Assembly (NCBI GenBank): GCA_034678405.1
Contig: JAXDBW010000043.1
Span: 1-14,912 of the forward strand
Source: JAXDBW01 sp034678405
GTDB taxonomy: Bacteria > Patescibacteriota > Patescibacteriia > UBA10025 > JAHIVO01
Reading direction: 5' to 3'
Length of the DNA: 14,912 nt
The notes under the pieces were generated by a model. The model did not search any database and had not been told where the DNA came from. It was given only the letters and a program-made list of their open reading frames with translations. Shown here one piece after another: positions 1 to 7,226 of the stretch. Positions within the stretch are counted from its first letter, which is position 1, and the number at the start of each line of letters is the position of its first letter. A program made the position numbers and the translations under genes.

Positions 1-552
1 ATTGATCCTCGCTTGATCGCCGCGAATCTCAGTGTGGAGCAGCTCAGGCTCTTCCACAGCCAGCGGGAGTTATTTGAGAAATTCTTCAAACCACTCACTA
101 TCCTCGGTAATGCCACGCAGATCTCACTCGGAGTCATGGGGATCAAGGAAGCCACGGCGAAGCAAATCGAGCAACACCTGACTGACTCTGAGTCGCCGTA
201 TTATCTCGGCCCTGAGCATGAGCATGACCTGGATTTCTCCACGAGCGATATCGCCAGTGAGCGGTATACTCGCCTGACGGATGAGGATAACCATTACTAT
301 TCGTATCTGTACGCCGGGCTGTATATCCGGCAGATGCTCACGCAGTGGGAGCGGGCAGGATTTCCGATTGATGACCGCGTAGAGATTATCGGTACGCTCT
401 TCAACGTCGGGTTTAATCAAAGCAATCCAAAAGCCGAGCCTATCGTGGGTGGATCAACCATAACCGTCGGCGATCGCACATATTCATTTGGCTCGCTCTC
501 GTTTGAATTCTACTACTCCGGCGAACTATCCGACGAGTTTTTACTCCGCTAA
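1..552 (+). CDS. C-terminal part of lysozyme/lytic-transglycosylase-like protein (5' truncated)
   Basis: The frame is open from base 1 to TAA at 550-552, giving 183 codons, and the N-terminus lies outside the window. A TTG at 13 is a possible internal start, but the in-frame codons before it suggest the gene continues leftwards. The visible part reads like a lysozyme-fold domain: an early ALSVEQ-like segment (NLSVEQLR) whose Glu sits where transglycosylases carry their catalytic acid, a GVMGIKEATAKQI segment resembling the 'GLMQI-P-TA' signature, then a Tyr-rich helix and a TLFNVGFNQS segment. From family knowledge such proteins cleave peptidoglycan; assignment here is by motif only, and the catalytic role of the Glu is inferred. 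It converges with the nuclease-like gene downstream, and no strong terminator follows. Confidence 0.6.
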   Translation: MDPRLIAANLSVEQLRLFHSQRELFEKFFKPLTILGNATQISLGVMGIKEATAKQIEQHLTDSESPYYLGPEHEHDLDFSTSDIASERYTRLTDEDNHYYSYLYAGLYIRQMLTQWERAGFPIDDRVEIIGTLFNVGFNQSNPKAEPIVGGSTITVGDRTYSFGSLSFEFYYSGELSDEFLLR

Positions 553-558
553 GCTTTT

Positions 559-606
559 CATATAACAAAAACCCCGCTTACATTGATTGGATGAGGGTGT
601 TATGTG
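559..606 (+). other. Imperfect hairpin downstream of the lysozyme-like gene
   Basis: CATATAAC (559-566) pairs with GTTATGTG (599-606), with one G-T pair, and ACCC (571-574) pairs with GGGT (595-598) inside it. No T-run follows directly. The nearest T-run is at 638-644, after a weak four-pair stem, so this is at best a poor or factor-assisted terminator. Confidence 0.3.
566..582. repeat. 17-nt motif, left copy flanking the nuclease-like gene
   Basis: CAAAAACCCCGCTTACA matches CAAAACCCCCGCCTACA at 1336-1352 in 15 of 17 positions and in the same orientation. The two copies bracket the 198-aa nuclease-like gene. They may be remnants of an insertion duplication, or two arms of a common terminator type. 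Confidence 0.4.
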
Positions 607-629
607 GTTCGCGAATTTGCATGCCCCTA

Positions 630-1226
630 TCAGGCGCTTTTTTTGTATTTATTTTTTATTTCCCGGCCTAATTGGTCATAGGCCACTGGCTTTGTTATCT
701 TTTCAAGAGATTTCAATGTGATGGATAACTGGCTTCTTTTGTAATTATTAACTTCGTCTATTGATAAAACATAAAATTTCCATTGATCCAGGTTTAATGG
801 GTCGATGATATCCTGATTTATCGGCGTTAAAAGGCACATAACGTATATATCCACGTATCGAGATTTTGTTTTTGACAGTTTATTTGTTGTGCCGTCCCAA
901 TATAGAGAGGGTCGTATGGAAAATGAAATTTTTGAAAGTTTTTCCTGGTGCCATGATTGAATAAATGCCGCTGATTTAACTTCTATTTTAATAGTATCAG
1001 GGGTAATGAGATCATATGCCGCCCATTCGTCTCGTGGCTGGTTCAGACTGATGCCCGTAGCAGTTGCGACAATAAATTCAGCCAGCCTTCCCCTGGTTGC
1101 ATTACTGACCAGGTCAGAAACACTCCATTTCCAAAAATCCAATAAAGTAAATGGTAGATTGGTCTTTTTGAATTTGAGATGTTCACCCCCTGATTTAATA
1201 TCATGTTTGATCAGCCCGTAGTTCAT
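630..1226 (-). CDS. Probable PD-(D/E)XK-type nuclease, 198 aa
   Basis: ATG at 1226-1224, TGA at 632-630. The central part (residues 46-105) contains R-x-x-x-E50, then YD72L, then IE82VK84S, followed by QSW and a conserved-looking LSKISFSI segment. This E...D...ExK order is the metal-binding and catalytic arrangement of the PD-(D/E)XK nuclease superfamily, which includes restriction and repair endonucleases. Assignment is by motif and is not certain. No methyltransferase, helicase or toxin partner is next to it, so it looks like an orphan nuclease. The gene is clearly more AT-rich than its housekeeping neighbours, has no good Shine-Dalgarno sequence, converges with the upstream lysozyme-like gene, and lies between two near-identical 17-nt motifs, all of which suggest an acquired cassette. 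It could instead be a repair or resolvase-type nuclease. Confidence 0.6.
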   Translation of the reverse strand: MNYGLIKHDIKSGGEHLKFKKTNLPFTLLDFWKWSVSDLVSNATRGRLAEFIVATATGISLNQPRDEWAAYDLITPDTIKIEVKSAAFIQSWHQEKLSKISFSIRPSLYWDGTTNKLSKTKSRYVDIYVMCLLTPINQDIIDPLNLDQWKFYVLSIDEVNNYKRSQLSITLKSLEKITKPVAYDQLGREIKNKYKKSA

Positions 1227-1335
1227 AAGTTTATAAAAAATTTTTCTAGTTGCTAATACGGAGGGAGTGGCGAAGCTAATTTAAGAGTATTAAAGAATGG
1301 ATGTTAAGGCAAGGCGAGGATAAAACAAAGTAACT

Positions 1336-1368
1336 CAAAACCCCCGCCTACAGTGAGACGTGGTTTTG
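1336..1368 (-). terminator. Possible terminator of the HU gene, containing the right 17-nt motif copy
   Basis: CAAAACC (1336-1342) pairs perfectly with GGTTTTG (1362-1368). On the minus strand the stem is followed by a broken T-rich stretch. It sits about 20 bases beyond the HU stop codon. The left arm is part of the 17-nt motif also found at 566-582. Confidence 0.4.
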
Positions 1369-1386
1369 TGATTCTAAAATTGAATT

Positions 1387-1692
1387 TTACTCCTGAGGGG
1401 TGTCGCCTTTTTTCTTCAGAGCGTCTTTCAGGGTCTTTCCGGCGCGGAATTTCGGGATGGTGACCTCAGGGATCTGGATACGCTCAGAGGGATTCTGTGG
1501 ATTGACACCGCCACGGGCGGAGCGCACTTTCGCGATGAACGTACCAAACCCGGTCAGGGTCACCTCTTCGCCGCGCTGGAGCGCTGCGATGGTGATCTGC
1601 TCAAAGGCGTCGAGCATATCCTCGGCCTGTTTCTTCGATACGCCCACTTTTTGGGCGATTTGATTGATGAGTTCGGCTTTGTTCATAGACAT
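1387..1692 (-). CDS. hup: HU family DNA-binding protein
   Basis: A 101-aa protein of typical HU length with MNKAELINQIA at the start, a conserved TLTGFGTF segment around residues 45-52, the DNA-binding arm around residues 56-77 (ARGGVNPQNP then the IPKFRAGK strand), and a charged C-terminus. HU dimers bend and compact DNA and assist replication, repair and transcription. Two in-frame ATGs are possible: 1692, which abuts the ymdB stop codon at 1693, or 1686, which gives the usual MNKAEL start. The second fits family alignments better. The near-zero gap to ymdB indicates cotranscription in an rny-ymdB-hup unit. The family call is secure; HU versus IHF is decided by the MNKAEL start and FGTF/NPQ segments. 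Confidence 0.95.
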   Translation of the reverse strand: MSMNKAELINQIAQKVGVSKKQAEDMLDAFEQITIAALQRGEEVTLTGFGTFIAKVRSARGGVNPQNPSERIQIPEVTIPKFRAGKTLKDALKKKGDTPQE

Positions 1693-2502
1693 TTAAATAG
1701 TTATAAATTTTTGGTGACGGGTGATAGAGGTGGCTTTCTTCGTCTGCGGGTCGATAGTGACCAGGACCGCGTTTACGACGCAGTCGCCGTGGTCGGCGAT
1801 ATCGTGCGCGCGAGATTGTTTCTGAAGAAATTTGTCGAGGATGATATCAGTATTGACCCCGATGACTGAATTATGCAATCCGCACATGCCGACATCTGAG
1901 ATGAAAGCAGTGCCACGGGGTAGGATGCGTTCGTCAGCAGTAGGGACATGCGTATGCGTGCCGAGCACCGCAGAGACGCGACCATCCGCATGCCAGCCAA
2001 AGGCTGATTTCTCAGATGTGGCCTCGGCATGGAAGTCTACAAGAACGCCTGCATAGGGTTCCGAGACCTGGTCGAGGATTGCATCGAGGGCATGAAATGG
2101 ATTATCAAGTTCCTCTTCAATGAACACCTGTCCGTGTAAGTTTACCACAAGCACCTGCTCGTGGCCAACGGGGACTAGCTGATATCCTCGCCCTGGCGTC
2201 TCAGGCCCATAATTAGCGGGCCTCAGGAGGGGGTAGGAGGGGTCCTGGAAGATGTCATAGACCTCAGGCTTGGACCAGATGTGGTTACCAGAGGTGAAGA
2301 AGTCTATCCCCGAAACGCGCATTTCCTCGAGGGTCTTGCGCGTGACCCCGACGCCATGGGCGAGATTTTCGGCATTAGCGATCACGAGGTCGGGCTGTAA
2401 TTCCTTCCGCATATCCGGCAGTACCGCGGCCACCGCGCGGCGGCCGGGTTTGCCGACGATATCCCCGTAGAAGAGGATGGTTAGTTTTTTTTCTGAAGGC
2501 AT
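1693..2502 (-). CDS. ymdB: YmdB-family metallophosphoesterase (2',3'-cAMP phosphodiesterase type)
   Basis: About 269 aa from ATG at 2502-2500; an upstream TTG at 2517 would add five residues but is less likely. All metal-binding blocks of the calcineurin-like YmdB family are visible: GDIVG (13-17), NAEN (43-46), GNHIW (72-76), DFHAEATSEK (156-165), GTHTHVPTAD (181-190) and SDVGMCG (202-208). In Bacillus, YmdB is a cytoplasmic phosphodiesterase acting on 2',3'-cAMP and is encoded next to RNase Y. The same neighbourhood is kept here (rny upstream, 256 bp gap), which supports a shared role in RNA turnover. HU follows directly. No Shine-Dalgarno sequence is apparent. Confidence 0.95.
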   Translation of the reverse strand: MPSEKKLTILFYGDIVGKPGRRAVAAVLPDMRKELQPDLVIANAENLAHGVGVTRKTLEEMRVSGIDFFTSGNHIWSKPEVYDIFQDPSYPLLRPANYGPETPGRGYQLVPVGHEQVLVVNLHGQVFIEEELDNPFHALDAILDQVSEPYAGVLVDFHAEATSEKSAFGWHADGRVSAVLGTHTHVPTADERILPRGTAFISDVGMCGLHNSVIGVNTDIILDKFLQKQSRAHDIADHGDCVVNAVLVTIDPQTKKATSITRHQKFITI

Positions 2503-2758
2503 GATGGTATGGAGCAAGTATTGAGTGATGCAGCTGTGAGAAATTGATTCCTAGTTTAATGTTGTACGAAGAACGTATGGAAGAATGTTTTAAGTTTTAG
2601 GTCGGTCTACTCATAACCTTTAACTTATTTCTATACATTTTTCTTTAACCTTACAACATATGACCATATTCTGAATGTAGAAAATTGGATATGTGGCGTT
2701 GGGTTGCCAACGTCTTCAATGCGAGCAGAACAAACGTCACCGCGCTCCATTTCCCTTC

Positions 2759-4291
2759 TTATCTGGCATACTCGATGACGCGTTTTTCACGAATGAGAGT
2801 AACCTTGATTTCGCCAGGATATTTCAGATCTTCTTCAATCTTGTTTGCAATATTACGAGCCAGAATGGTGGCACTCGCATCATCGATCTTCTCCGGCATG
2901 ACGAACACGCGGACTTCACGACCGGCCTGGATAGCGTAGCATTTTTCGACGCCATCGAAGCCTTTGGCGATGCCTTCGAGTTCGTCGAGGCGCTGGATGT
3001 ACTGCTCGTAGGTGTCTTTGCGCGCACCGGGGCGAGCGCCAGAGATGGAGTCAGCGATCTGGACGATGACCGCTTCGAGGGTGGGCGGCTCGTCTTCGTG
3101 GTGGCCTTCGATACATTCGATGACTTCCTTCGACAGGCCAAACTTACGTCCGATGTCACCACCGATTTGCATGTGCGTGCCCTGGATCTCGTGGTCAACT
3201 GCTTTACCAATGTCATGGAAGAAGGCGCCCTTCTTCGCGATGTTCACATCAGCCCCGAGTTCTTCAGCCAGAAGTTTCGCGAGGTGTGCCATCTCGATAG
3301 AGTGACGGAGGATGTTCTGGCCATAGCTGGTGCGGTATTTCAGTCGACCAATGATCTGGAGCAGTTTTACTGGGAGACCGGCGATGCCGACCTCATAGGC
3401 GGCTTCTTCCCCAGCTTTCTTGATATCGAGGGCGAGATCTTTCTTCGCGTTCTCGATGGCTTCCTCGATCCGTCCGGGATGGATCCGACCATCCTGGATG
3501 AGGATTTCGAGAGCGCGTTTCGCCAGATGTCGGCGAATCGGAGAGAAACCGGAAATAACAATTGACTCAGGCGTTTCGTCGACGATAATCTCTACGCCCG
3601 TTTGTTGCTCGAGCGCTTTGATGTTGCGGCCTTCTTTACCGATGATACGGCCCTTCATCTCGTCATTCGGGAGGTGGACCACCGTGGTGGTGGTTTCTGC
3701 CGCATGGGATGAGGCGGTCCGCTGGATGACGCGACTGAGCATATTCTTCGCCTCTTTGTCGAGGTCTTCCTGGGATTCTTGCTGGAGTTTGGTGATGCGG
3801 TGTGCGAGCTCGTCTTTCATCTCGTGCTCGGTGTTTTCGAGGAGGACGCGTTTCGCGTCATCCTTTGAGAGTTCGGCGATTCGCTCGAGCTTTTGGATCT
3901 GCTGCTCGCGAATTTTACCAATTTCTTCCTTTGCCCGATCGAGTTGCTCGGACTTTTCTTGGATTTTCTGCTGTTTGTCCTCGATGTCCATGAGTTTCTT
4001 GTCGAAGAGACTCTCGCGTTTCTCGAGGCGTTCCTGTTGATGCCGGACCTCGCGGCGGGCTTCTTCAGCCTCTTTCTTGGCCTCCTCGGTCATTTTGAGC
4101 GCTTCATCTTTAGCTTCGATGAGCATCTCCTTTTGTTTGTTTTTTGTCTCGATGATCTGCTGATTCAGCTTGGCTTCAGCGGTGTCGATCTGTTTGGCGG
4201 CCCAGACCTTGCGGCCCCACCACCCGACGATCATACCACCCGGGATGCCGACGGCTGTCAGGATAATCCAGATGAGTAAACCTTCTGCCAT
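2759..4291 (-). CDS. rny: Ribonuclease Y
   Basis: About 510 aa from ATG at 4291-4289, matching the usual length; an earlier in-frame start at 4408 would run through non-coding AT-rich repeat sequence and is rejected. Domain order is classical: an N-terminal membrane helix (residues 4-25), a long charged coiled coil (about 35-190), a KH RNA-binding domain with GRIIGKEGRN (214-223), then an HD domain with H330, the H359-D360 pair in GAFFHDIGK, and GHHEDEP further on. RNase Y is a membrane-anchored endoribonuclease that starts decay of many mRNAs in bacteria without RNase E. It heads the rny-ymdB-hup group. No clear Shine-Dalgarno sequence precedes the start. Confidence 0.97.
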   Translation of the reverse strand: MAEGLLIWIILTAVGIPGGMIVGWWGRKVWAAKQIDTAEAKLNQQIIETKNKQKEMLIEAKDEALKMTEEAKKEAEEARREVRHQQERLEKRESLFDKKLMDIEDKQQKIQEKSEQLDRAKEEIGKIREQQIQKLERIAELSKDDAKRVLLENTEHEMKDELAHRITKLQQESQEDLDKEAKNMLSRVIQRTASSHAAETTTTVVHLPNDEMKGRIIGKEGRNIKALEQQTGVEIIVDETPESIVISGFSPIRRHLAKRALEILIQDGRIHPGRIEEAIENAKKDLALDIKKAGEEAAYEVGIAGLPVKLLQIIGRLKYRTSYGQNILRHSIEMAHLAKLLAEELGADVNIAKKGAFFHDIGKAVDHEIQGTHMQIGGDIGRKFGLSKEVIECIEGHHEDEPPTLEAVIVQIADSISGARPGARKDTYEQYIQRLDELEGIAKGFDGVEKCYAIQAGREVRVFVMPEKIDDASATILARNIANKIEEDLKYPGEIKVTLIREKRVIEYAR

Positions 4292-4387
4292 ATATTTGTT
4301 ATTTAGTAATTGGTAAGTAGTGTGCAGTGTCTTGTCGTTTCTCGATTTTCGCCATGTTAGTAAATGTGAAATTCGAAATTGCAAGCA

Positions 4388-4479
4388 CCAAGCTCCAAAC
4401 AAATTCAAATTATTTAATATTCAATATCCAAAGTGAGCTTCTTAAGAAATTGAAATTTTCAATATTGTTTGGAATTTGG
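4388..4479. repeat. Long imperfect inverted repeat in the clpP-rny gap
   Basis: The 269-bp gap between clpP and rny is AT-rich and built from CCAAA/TTTGG and AATTT/AAATT words. CCAAGCTCCAAAC (4388-4400) faces GTTTGGAATTTGG (4467-4479), whose complement is CCAAATTCCAAAC, and AATTCAAAT-type words inside them also pair with mismatches. The whole can form a long interrupted hairpin of about 90 nt. I recall similar CCAAATTCCAAA-rich intergenic repeats in CPR genomes; this was not verified here. No gene is visible in the gap. Confidence 0.6.
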
Positions 4480-4560
4480 AAATTGTAATTTGAAAGTTCT
4501 AAAAGAGGGGTGTCCACAGTATGAGTGAACCCTCGGCTCAAATGATAATCGTGACGGTAC

Positions 4561-5145
4561 CTAGCGCGAGCTGGTAATTATCTTATCGATAATGCCGTAC
4601 TTCTTCGCTTGGTCAGCCGTCATGAAATTATCCCGATCGGTATCTTTCTTGATAGTGTCGAGTGATTTGCCCGTGTGTTTGGCGAGAATCTGATCCAGGC
4701 GGTCACGAATCTTGAGGATGTGTTCCGCGCGAATCTTCACGTCGGAGGCTTGGCCTTCGACGCCGCCCATGACCTGGTGCAGCATCACTTCGGAATTAGG
4801 CAGGGCAAATCGTTTGCCGGCGGCGCCGGAAGCGAGCAGCACTGCGCCCATCGAGGCAGCCATGCCGACACAAATAGTCACTACGTCAGGCTTGACGTAC
4901 TGCATCGTGTCGTAGACGGCCATACCCGCGGTGACGGAGCCACCGGGAGTATTGATGTAGAGCTTGATGTCTTTGGTCTTGTCCTCTGATTCGAGATGCA
5001 ATAATTGGGCAATGACCGTGTTGGCTACTACATCATTGATAGGATTCCCGAGAAAGATAATCCGCTCTTTGAGGAGCCGAGAGTATATGTCGTACGCCCG
5101 TTCACCGAACGACGACTTCTCTATTACTGTGGGGATGAGTTGCAT
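4561..5145 (-). CDS. clpP: ATP-dependent Clp protease proteolytic subunit
   Basis: A 194-aa protein from ATG at 5145-5143; a more upstream start at 5244 would run through the promoter and is rejected. The serine-protease triad is visible: S98 in GMAASMG, H123 in MLHQVMGG and D172 in DTDRDNF. INTPGGSV (64-71), which lines the oxyanion hole, is also present. ClpP forms a double-heptamer barrel that degrades proteins fed by ClpX or ClpA/C ATPases; no Clp ATPase gene is in this window. Length and motifs are normal, with no sign of a long propeptide. A clear promoter lies just upstream and the gene seems to be transcribed on its own or into the rny group. Confidence 0.97.
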   Translation of the reverse strand: MQLIPTVIEKSSFGERAYDIYSRLLKERIIFLGNPINDVVANTVIAQLLHLESEDKTKDIKLYINTPGGSVTAGMAVYDTMQYVKPDVVTICVGMAASMGAVLLASGAAGKRFALPNSEVMLHQVMGGVEGQASDVKIRAEHILKIRDRLDQILAKHTGKSLDTIKKDTDRDNFMTADQAKKYGIIDKIITSSR

Positions 5146-5177
5146 GAACCTAATTGGTTGATTAAAACGTAGTCTAT

Positions 5178-5207
5178 AGTATAGGGATGGAAGGGCGGTT
5201 TTGTCAA
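5178..5207 (-). promoter_or_regulatory. Sigma-70-type promoter of clpP
   Basis: On the minus strand there is TTGACA (5207-5202), an 18-bp spacer, then TATACT (5183-5178). This predicts a transcript start near 5171 and a leader of about 25 nt to the clpP ATG. It is the best-looking promoter in the window. Confidence 0.7.
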
Positions 5208-5232
5208 CTCTCCCCCCGAAACGGGCGTTTGT

Positions 5233-5273
5233 AATAAAACCCACCGTACTCGTTTCTCGGGCAAAGTGGGTTT
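5233..5273 (-). terminator. Probable terminator after the 87-aa gene
   Basis: AAACCCAC (5237-5244) pairs perfectly with GTGGGTTT (5266-5273). On the minus strand the stem is followed by TTTTATT. It lies between the stop codon of the 87-aa gene and the clpP promoter, separating the two units. Confidence 0.55.
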
Positions 5274-5289
5274 ACTTCGGCGTCATCAC

Positions 5290-5553
5290 TTATTTCGTGG
5301 ACGCCAGGGTAAATGGGTCGGGCGGATCAGAGTTCCGAACGTGGTGGAGATATCTCCAAAGACTAGTTAGTGATTCATAGAGCTCTTTCCGGTGTCGGAG
5401 AATGGCGCCGATGCGGCGCATCTCAATAGTCTTATACTCAGCCTTCGCTCTGATGTAATGCTCAAGAGCTTTTAGTAGTGCACGATCGGACACCTCTACC
5501 TCCGGCTTGCGGGCCATTTTTTCTATGTCCGCAAGTTCCTGGGGAGTGTCCAT
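5290..5553 (-). CDS. Small helical protein of unknown function, 87 aa
   Basis: ATG at 5553-5551 preceded by GGAGG four bases upstream, one of the few good Shine-Dalgarno sequences in the core block, so the gene is probably real. The protein is predicted to be mostly helical, charged and soluble (residues 5-70 rich in E, R, K, L, A), with a Pro-containing tail (SDPPDPF). I do not recognise a family. It sits between a Cys-rich small protein upstream and clpP downstream, has a TATAAT-like box at 5577-5582, and is followed by a hairpin terminator, so it may be a single-gene unit. A role cannot be assigned. Confidence 0.65.
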   Translation of the reverse strand: MDTPQELADIEKMARKPEVEVSDRALLKALEHYIRAKAEYKTIEMRRIGAILRHRKELYESLTSLWRYLHHVRNSDPPDPFTLASTK

Positions 5554-5576
5554 GGGCCCTCCACAATATATGGGTT

Positions 5577-5582
5577 ATTATA
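5577..5582 (-). promoter_or_regulatory. Possible -10 box for the 87-aa gene
   Basis: A perfect TATAAT on the minus strand lies about 24 bases before the ATG, which leaves room for the Shine-Dalgarno. No good -35 element sits 16-18 bases upstream; a TTGACA exists at 5623-5618 but is 35 bp away. Confidence 0.4.
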
Positions 5583-5654
5583 ATGTACCGCCCTTACCTT
5601 AGCGGAATATGAAGAATTGTCAATCTCGTTGGAGATGCATCTCTAGCGGGGTCA

Positions 5655-5690
5655 ATAAAAAATCACCGCGTTCGAGTGAGCGCGGTGATG
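5655..5690 (-). terminator. Rho-independent terminator of the Cys-rich gene
   Basis: ATCACCGCG (5662-5670) and CGCGGTGAT (5681-5689) form a perfect 9-bp stem with a 10-nt loop. On the minus strand it is followed by a run of six T. It lies 28 bases beyond the stop codon of the 110-aa Cys-rich gene. Confidence 0.85.
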
Positions 5691-5717
5691 AGCAGAGGAG
5701 GGAGAGAGGGCCCGAAT

Positions 5718-6050
5718 TTATCGAGGCGTGATTTCGTAGACCATGCCGATTGTGTGTCCGAGTTGACACCAGGGCTGCCGTATTGGGTCGGCGATTGACG
5801 ATCCACAGATATTGCAGATGTCCATGAAGTTGATATTGATAACTCTGCATTCTACTTTGGTTGTCAATTCCTGGGCGGGTTTGGCGGGGTCGAGCTCTCC
5901 TGTCGAGAGCGGGTAGTAGTACCCGCCCTGGGCATGGCCGTGAGCGCAGTGCCCACCGACATCGAAGCAGGTGCCGTCAATCCGGCACATGCCACCGCAG
6001 TTCTGAATTGCCTCGGGGTGCTGTGGTGTACATTCAACGATTGGACGCAT
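5718..6050 (-). CDS. Small Cys/His-rich, probably metal-binding protein, 110 aa
   Basis: ATG at 6050-6048 with a strong GGAGG five bases upstream. Ten cysteines: C7, C18, C22, C28 and C35 in the N-terminal half, with H34, H37 and H39, and C68, C79, C82, C95 plus H99 in the C-terminal half. The C-terminal CNIC...C-x3-H spacing looks like a zinc-ribbon or rubredoxin-like knuckle, and the N-terminal CGGMC...C...HC cluster could bind a second metal or form disulfides. No signal peptide or membrane helix is seen. I do not recognise the family. It is a single-gene unit with a strong terminator, which suggests independent, possibly high expression. Confidence 0.7.
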   Translation of the reverse strand: MRPIVECTPQHPEAIQNCGGMCRIDGTCFDVGGHCAHGHAQGGYYYPLSTGELDPAKPAQELTTKVECRVININFMDICNICGSSIADPIRQPWCQLGHTIGMVYEITPR

Positions 6051-6104
6051 GATTCCTCCATGAATATGTCATATGTTTTGTACGAACTATTTGTTTCCTA
6101 GTGT

Positions 6105-6157
6105 GCCAAAAAATAACGCTCTAGTCTAGCGGGTCTGATGACTACCGTCAAGTAGTC
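6105..6157 (-). terminator. Possible tandem-hairpin terminator after nrnA
   Basis: On the minus strand, just past the nrnA stop codon, GACTAC/GTAGTC (6140-6145 with 6152-6157) forms a 6-bp stem. It is followed by a short CGCT/AGCG stem (6117-6120 with 6128-6131) and then a T-run. Each hairpin alone is weak. Confidence 0.4.
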
Positions 6158-6161
6158 TTTG

Positions 6162-7190
6162 TTATTCTATAGCGCTTGGGGGATCCGCCGGTCGCTGGGT
6201 TCCCTCAGAGTTATCCACTTGTGGGCGGACAATTTCCCAGCCGTTCTCTTTTTCCACGAGGGAGCCCTTGATGGTGAAACCGGCCGCTTTGGGATGGCCG
6301 CCTCCACCGAAGAATTTAGCAATCTTCGAGACATCGACGCCGTCCTGGGTCGTGCGGAGACTGCCTTTCACCAGGCCGTCACCTTTTTCGTAGAGGACCA
6401 TGATAGCTTTCGCATGTTCGACGCTATTGAGGAAATTGGCAATCCCCTCGGAGCTTTCCTCAATGCCGAGTTCGGTGAAATCCTTTTTCGTCAGCACGGT
6501 GGTGACGATGCCGGTCTCATCATTCTTCTTCAGTCGGGACAGGGCGCGGCCCCAGAGCTGGAGCTGGGCGAGGGATTTATTCTGGAAGGTATGTTTGATG
6601 ATTTCTTTCGACCGGGCACCGTAGGCGAGAAGTTTTGATGAAACCTCGAGTGATGAGGGGGTGGTTCCGAGATTGGAAAAGTTTCCTGTGTCAGTCAGGA
6701 TGCCGGTGAGGAGAGCAGTGGCCACATCTTTGGGGATGGGTAGACGGAAATAGTCGAGGAAATGGAACACGATCTCCGCTGTTGATGACGCCTGCGGATT
6801 GACTACATTAATATCACCAAACTGGGCATTGGTATGATGGTGATCAATATTGATAATAGTTGGCTTACCCGGGATGCGTGGGATATGGGTGTGCACTCCT
6901 GCGTACTCGAGATCGCCCGAGTCGAGGACGACCACGACATCGTGCGGCTCGCTCATCACCGCTTCATCCCGCTCGATCCGATCACTCGAGGGCAAGAACA
7001 TGAGATACTCGGGGATAGGTGTCGTGCAAAATAACCGATGGGTGGTATCGGTGTGGACGCAGTAGTGGGCGAAGCCAAGCATCGAGCCGAGTGCGTCGCC
7101 ATCGGGATTTTGGTGTCCGATGATCATGACACGCTGGGCGCCATCGATGGCGTCTTTGACTTTTTGGAATAGTGGGTAGAGCTCGGTCAT
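6162..7190 (-). CDS. nrnA: NrnA-type DHH/DHHA1 phosphoesterase (nanoRNase / pAp phosphatase)
   Basis: About 342 aa from ATG at 7190; a TTG at 7220 would add ten residues. All DHH motifs are present: HQNPDGDALGS (26-36; H26, D30, D32), VVLDSGD (D90), IDHHHTN (D116-H117-H118), LTDTGNF (D167), and the DHHA1 substrate-binding GGGGHPKAAGF (295-305). The family removes 2-5-nt RNA fragments and 3'-phosphoadenosine phosphate, finishing mRNA decay that enzymes such as RNase Y begin. It is the last gene of infB-rbfA-nrnA, an arrangement common in bacteria lacking Orn. The start lies 36 bases past the rbfA stop. The C-terminal tail (about 310-342) is poorly conserved in character. Confidence 0.93.
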   Translation of the reverse strand: MTELYPLFQKVKDAIDGAQRVMIIGHQNPDGDALGSMLGFAHYCVHTDTTHRLFCTTPIPEYLMFLPSSDRIERDEAVMSEPHDVVVVLDSGDLEYAGVHTHIPRIPGKPTIINIDHHHTNAQFGDINVVNPQASSTAEIVFHFLDYFRLPIPKDVATALLTGILTDTGNFSNLGTTPSSLEVSSKLLAYGARSKEIIKHTFQNKSLAQLQLWGRALSRLKKNDETGIVTTVLTKKDFTELGIEESSEGIANFLNSVEHAKAIMVLYEKGDGLVKGSLRTTQDGVDVSKIAKFFGGGGHPKAAGFTIKGSLVEKENGWEIVRPQVDNSEGTQRPADPPSAIE

Positions 7191-7226
7191 AGGTGGGTCA
7201 CGGTATGTGCGTGATAACAACCTACC

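Noticed and set aside
2693..3565. 290-aa open frame on + opposite rny
   Set aside because: It is fully antisense to the well-supported RNase Y gene; similar long shadow frames arise from its codon usage.
3420..4040. 206-aa Ser-rich open frame on + opposite rny
   Set aside because: Low-complexity mirror of the RNase Y coiled coil; no start signal.
4292..4408. N-terminal extension of RNase Y to 549 aa
   Set aside because: The extension is encoded by the AT-rich repeat gap, and the protein from 4291 has the normal length and starts at the membrane helix.
5146..5244. N-terminal extension of ClpP
   Set aside because: It would overlap the -10 and -35 boxes of the clpP promoter, and the shorter form has the usual length.
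5618..5623. TTGACA as -35 for the 87-aa gene
   Set aside because: It is 35 bp from the TATAAT box, far beyond the normal 16-18 bp spacer.
6208..6216. DnaA-box-like TTATCCACT
   Set aside because: A single site with one mismatch inside the nrnA coding sequence, with no cluster nearby, so it gives no support for an origin here.
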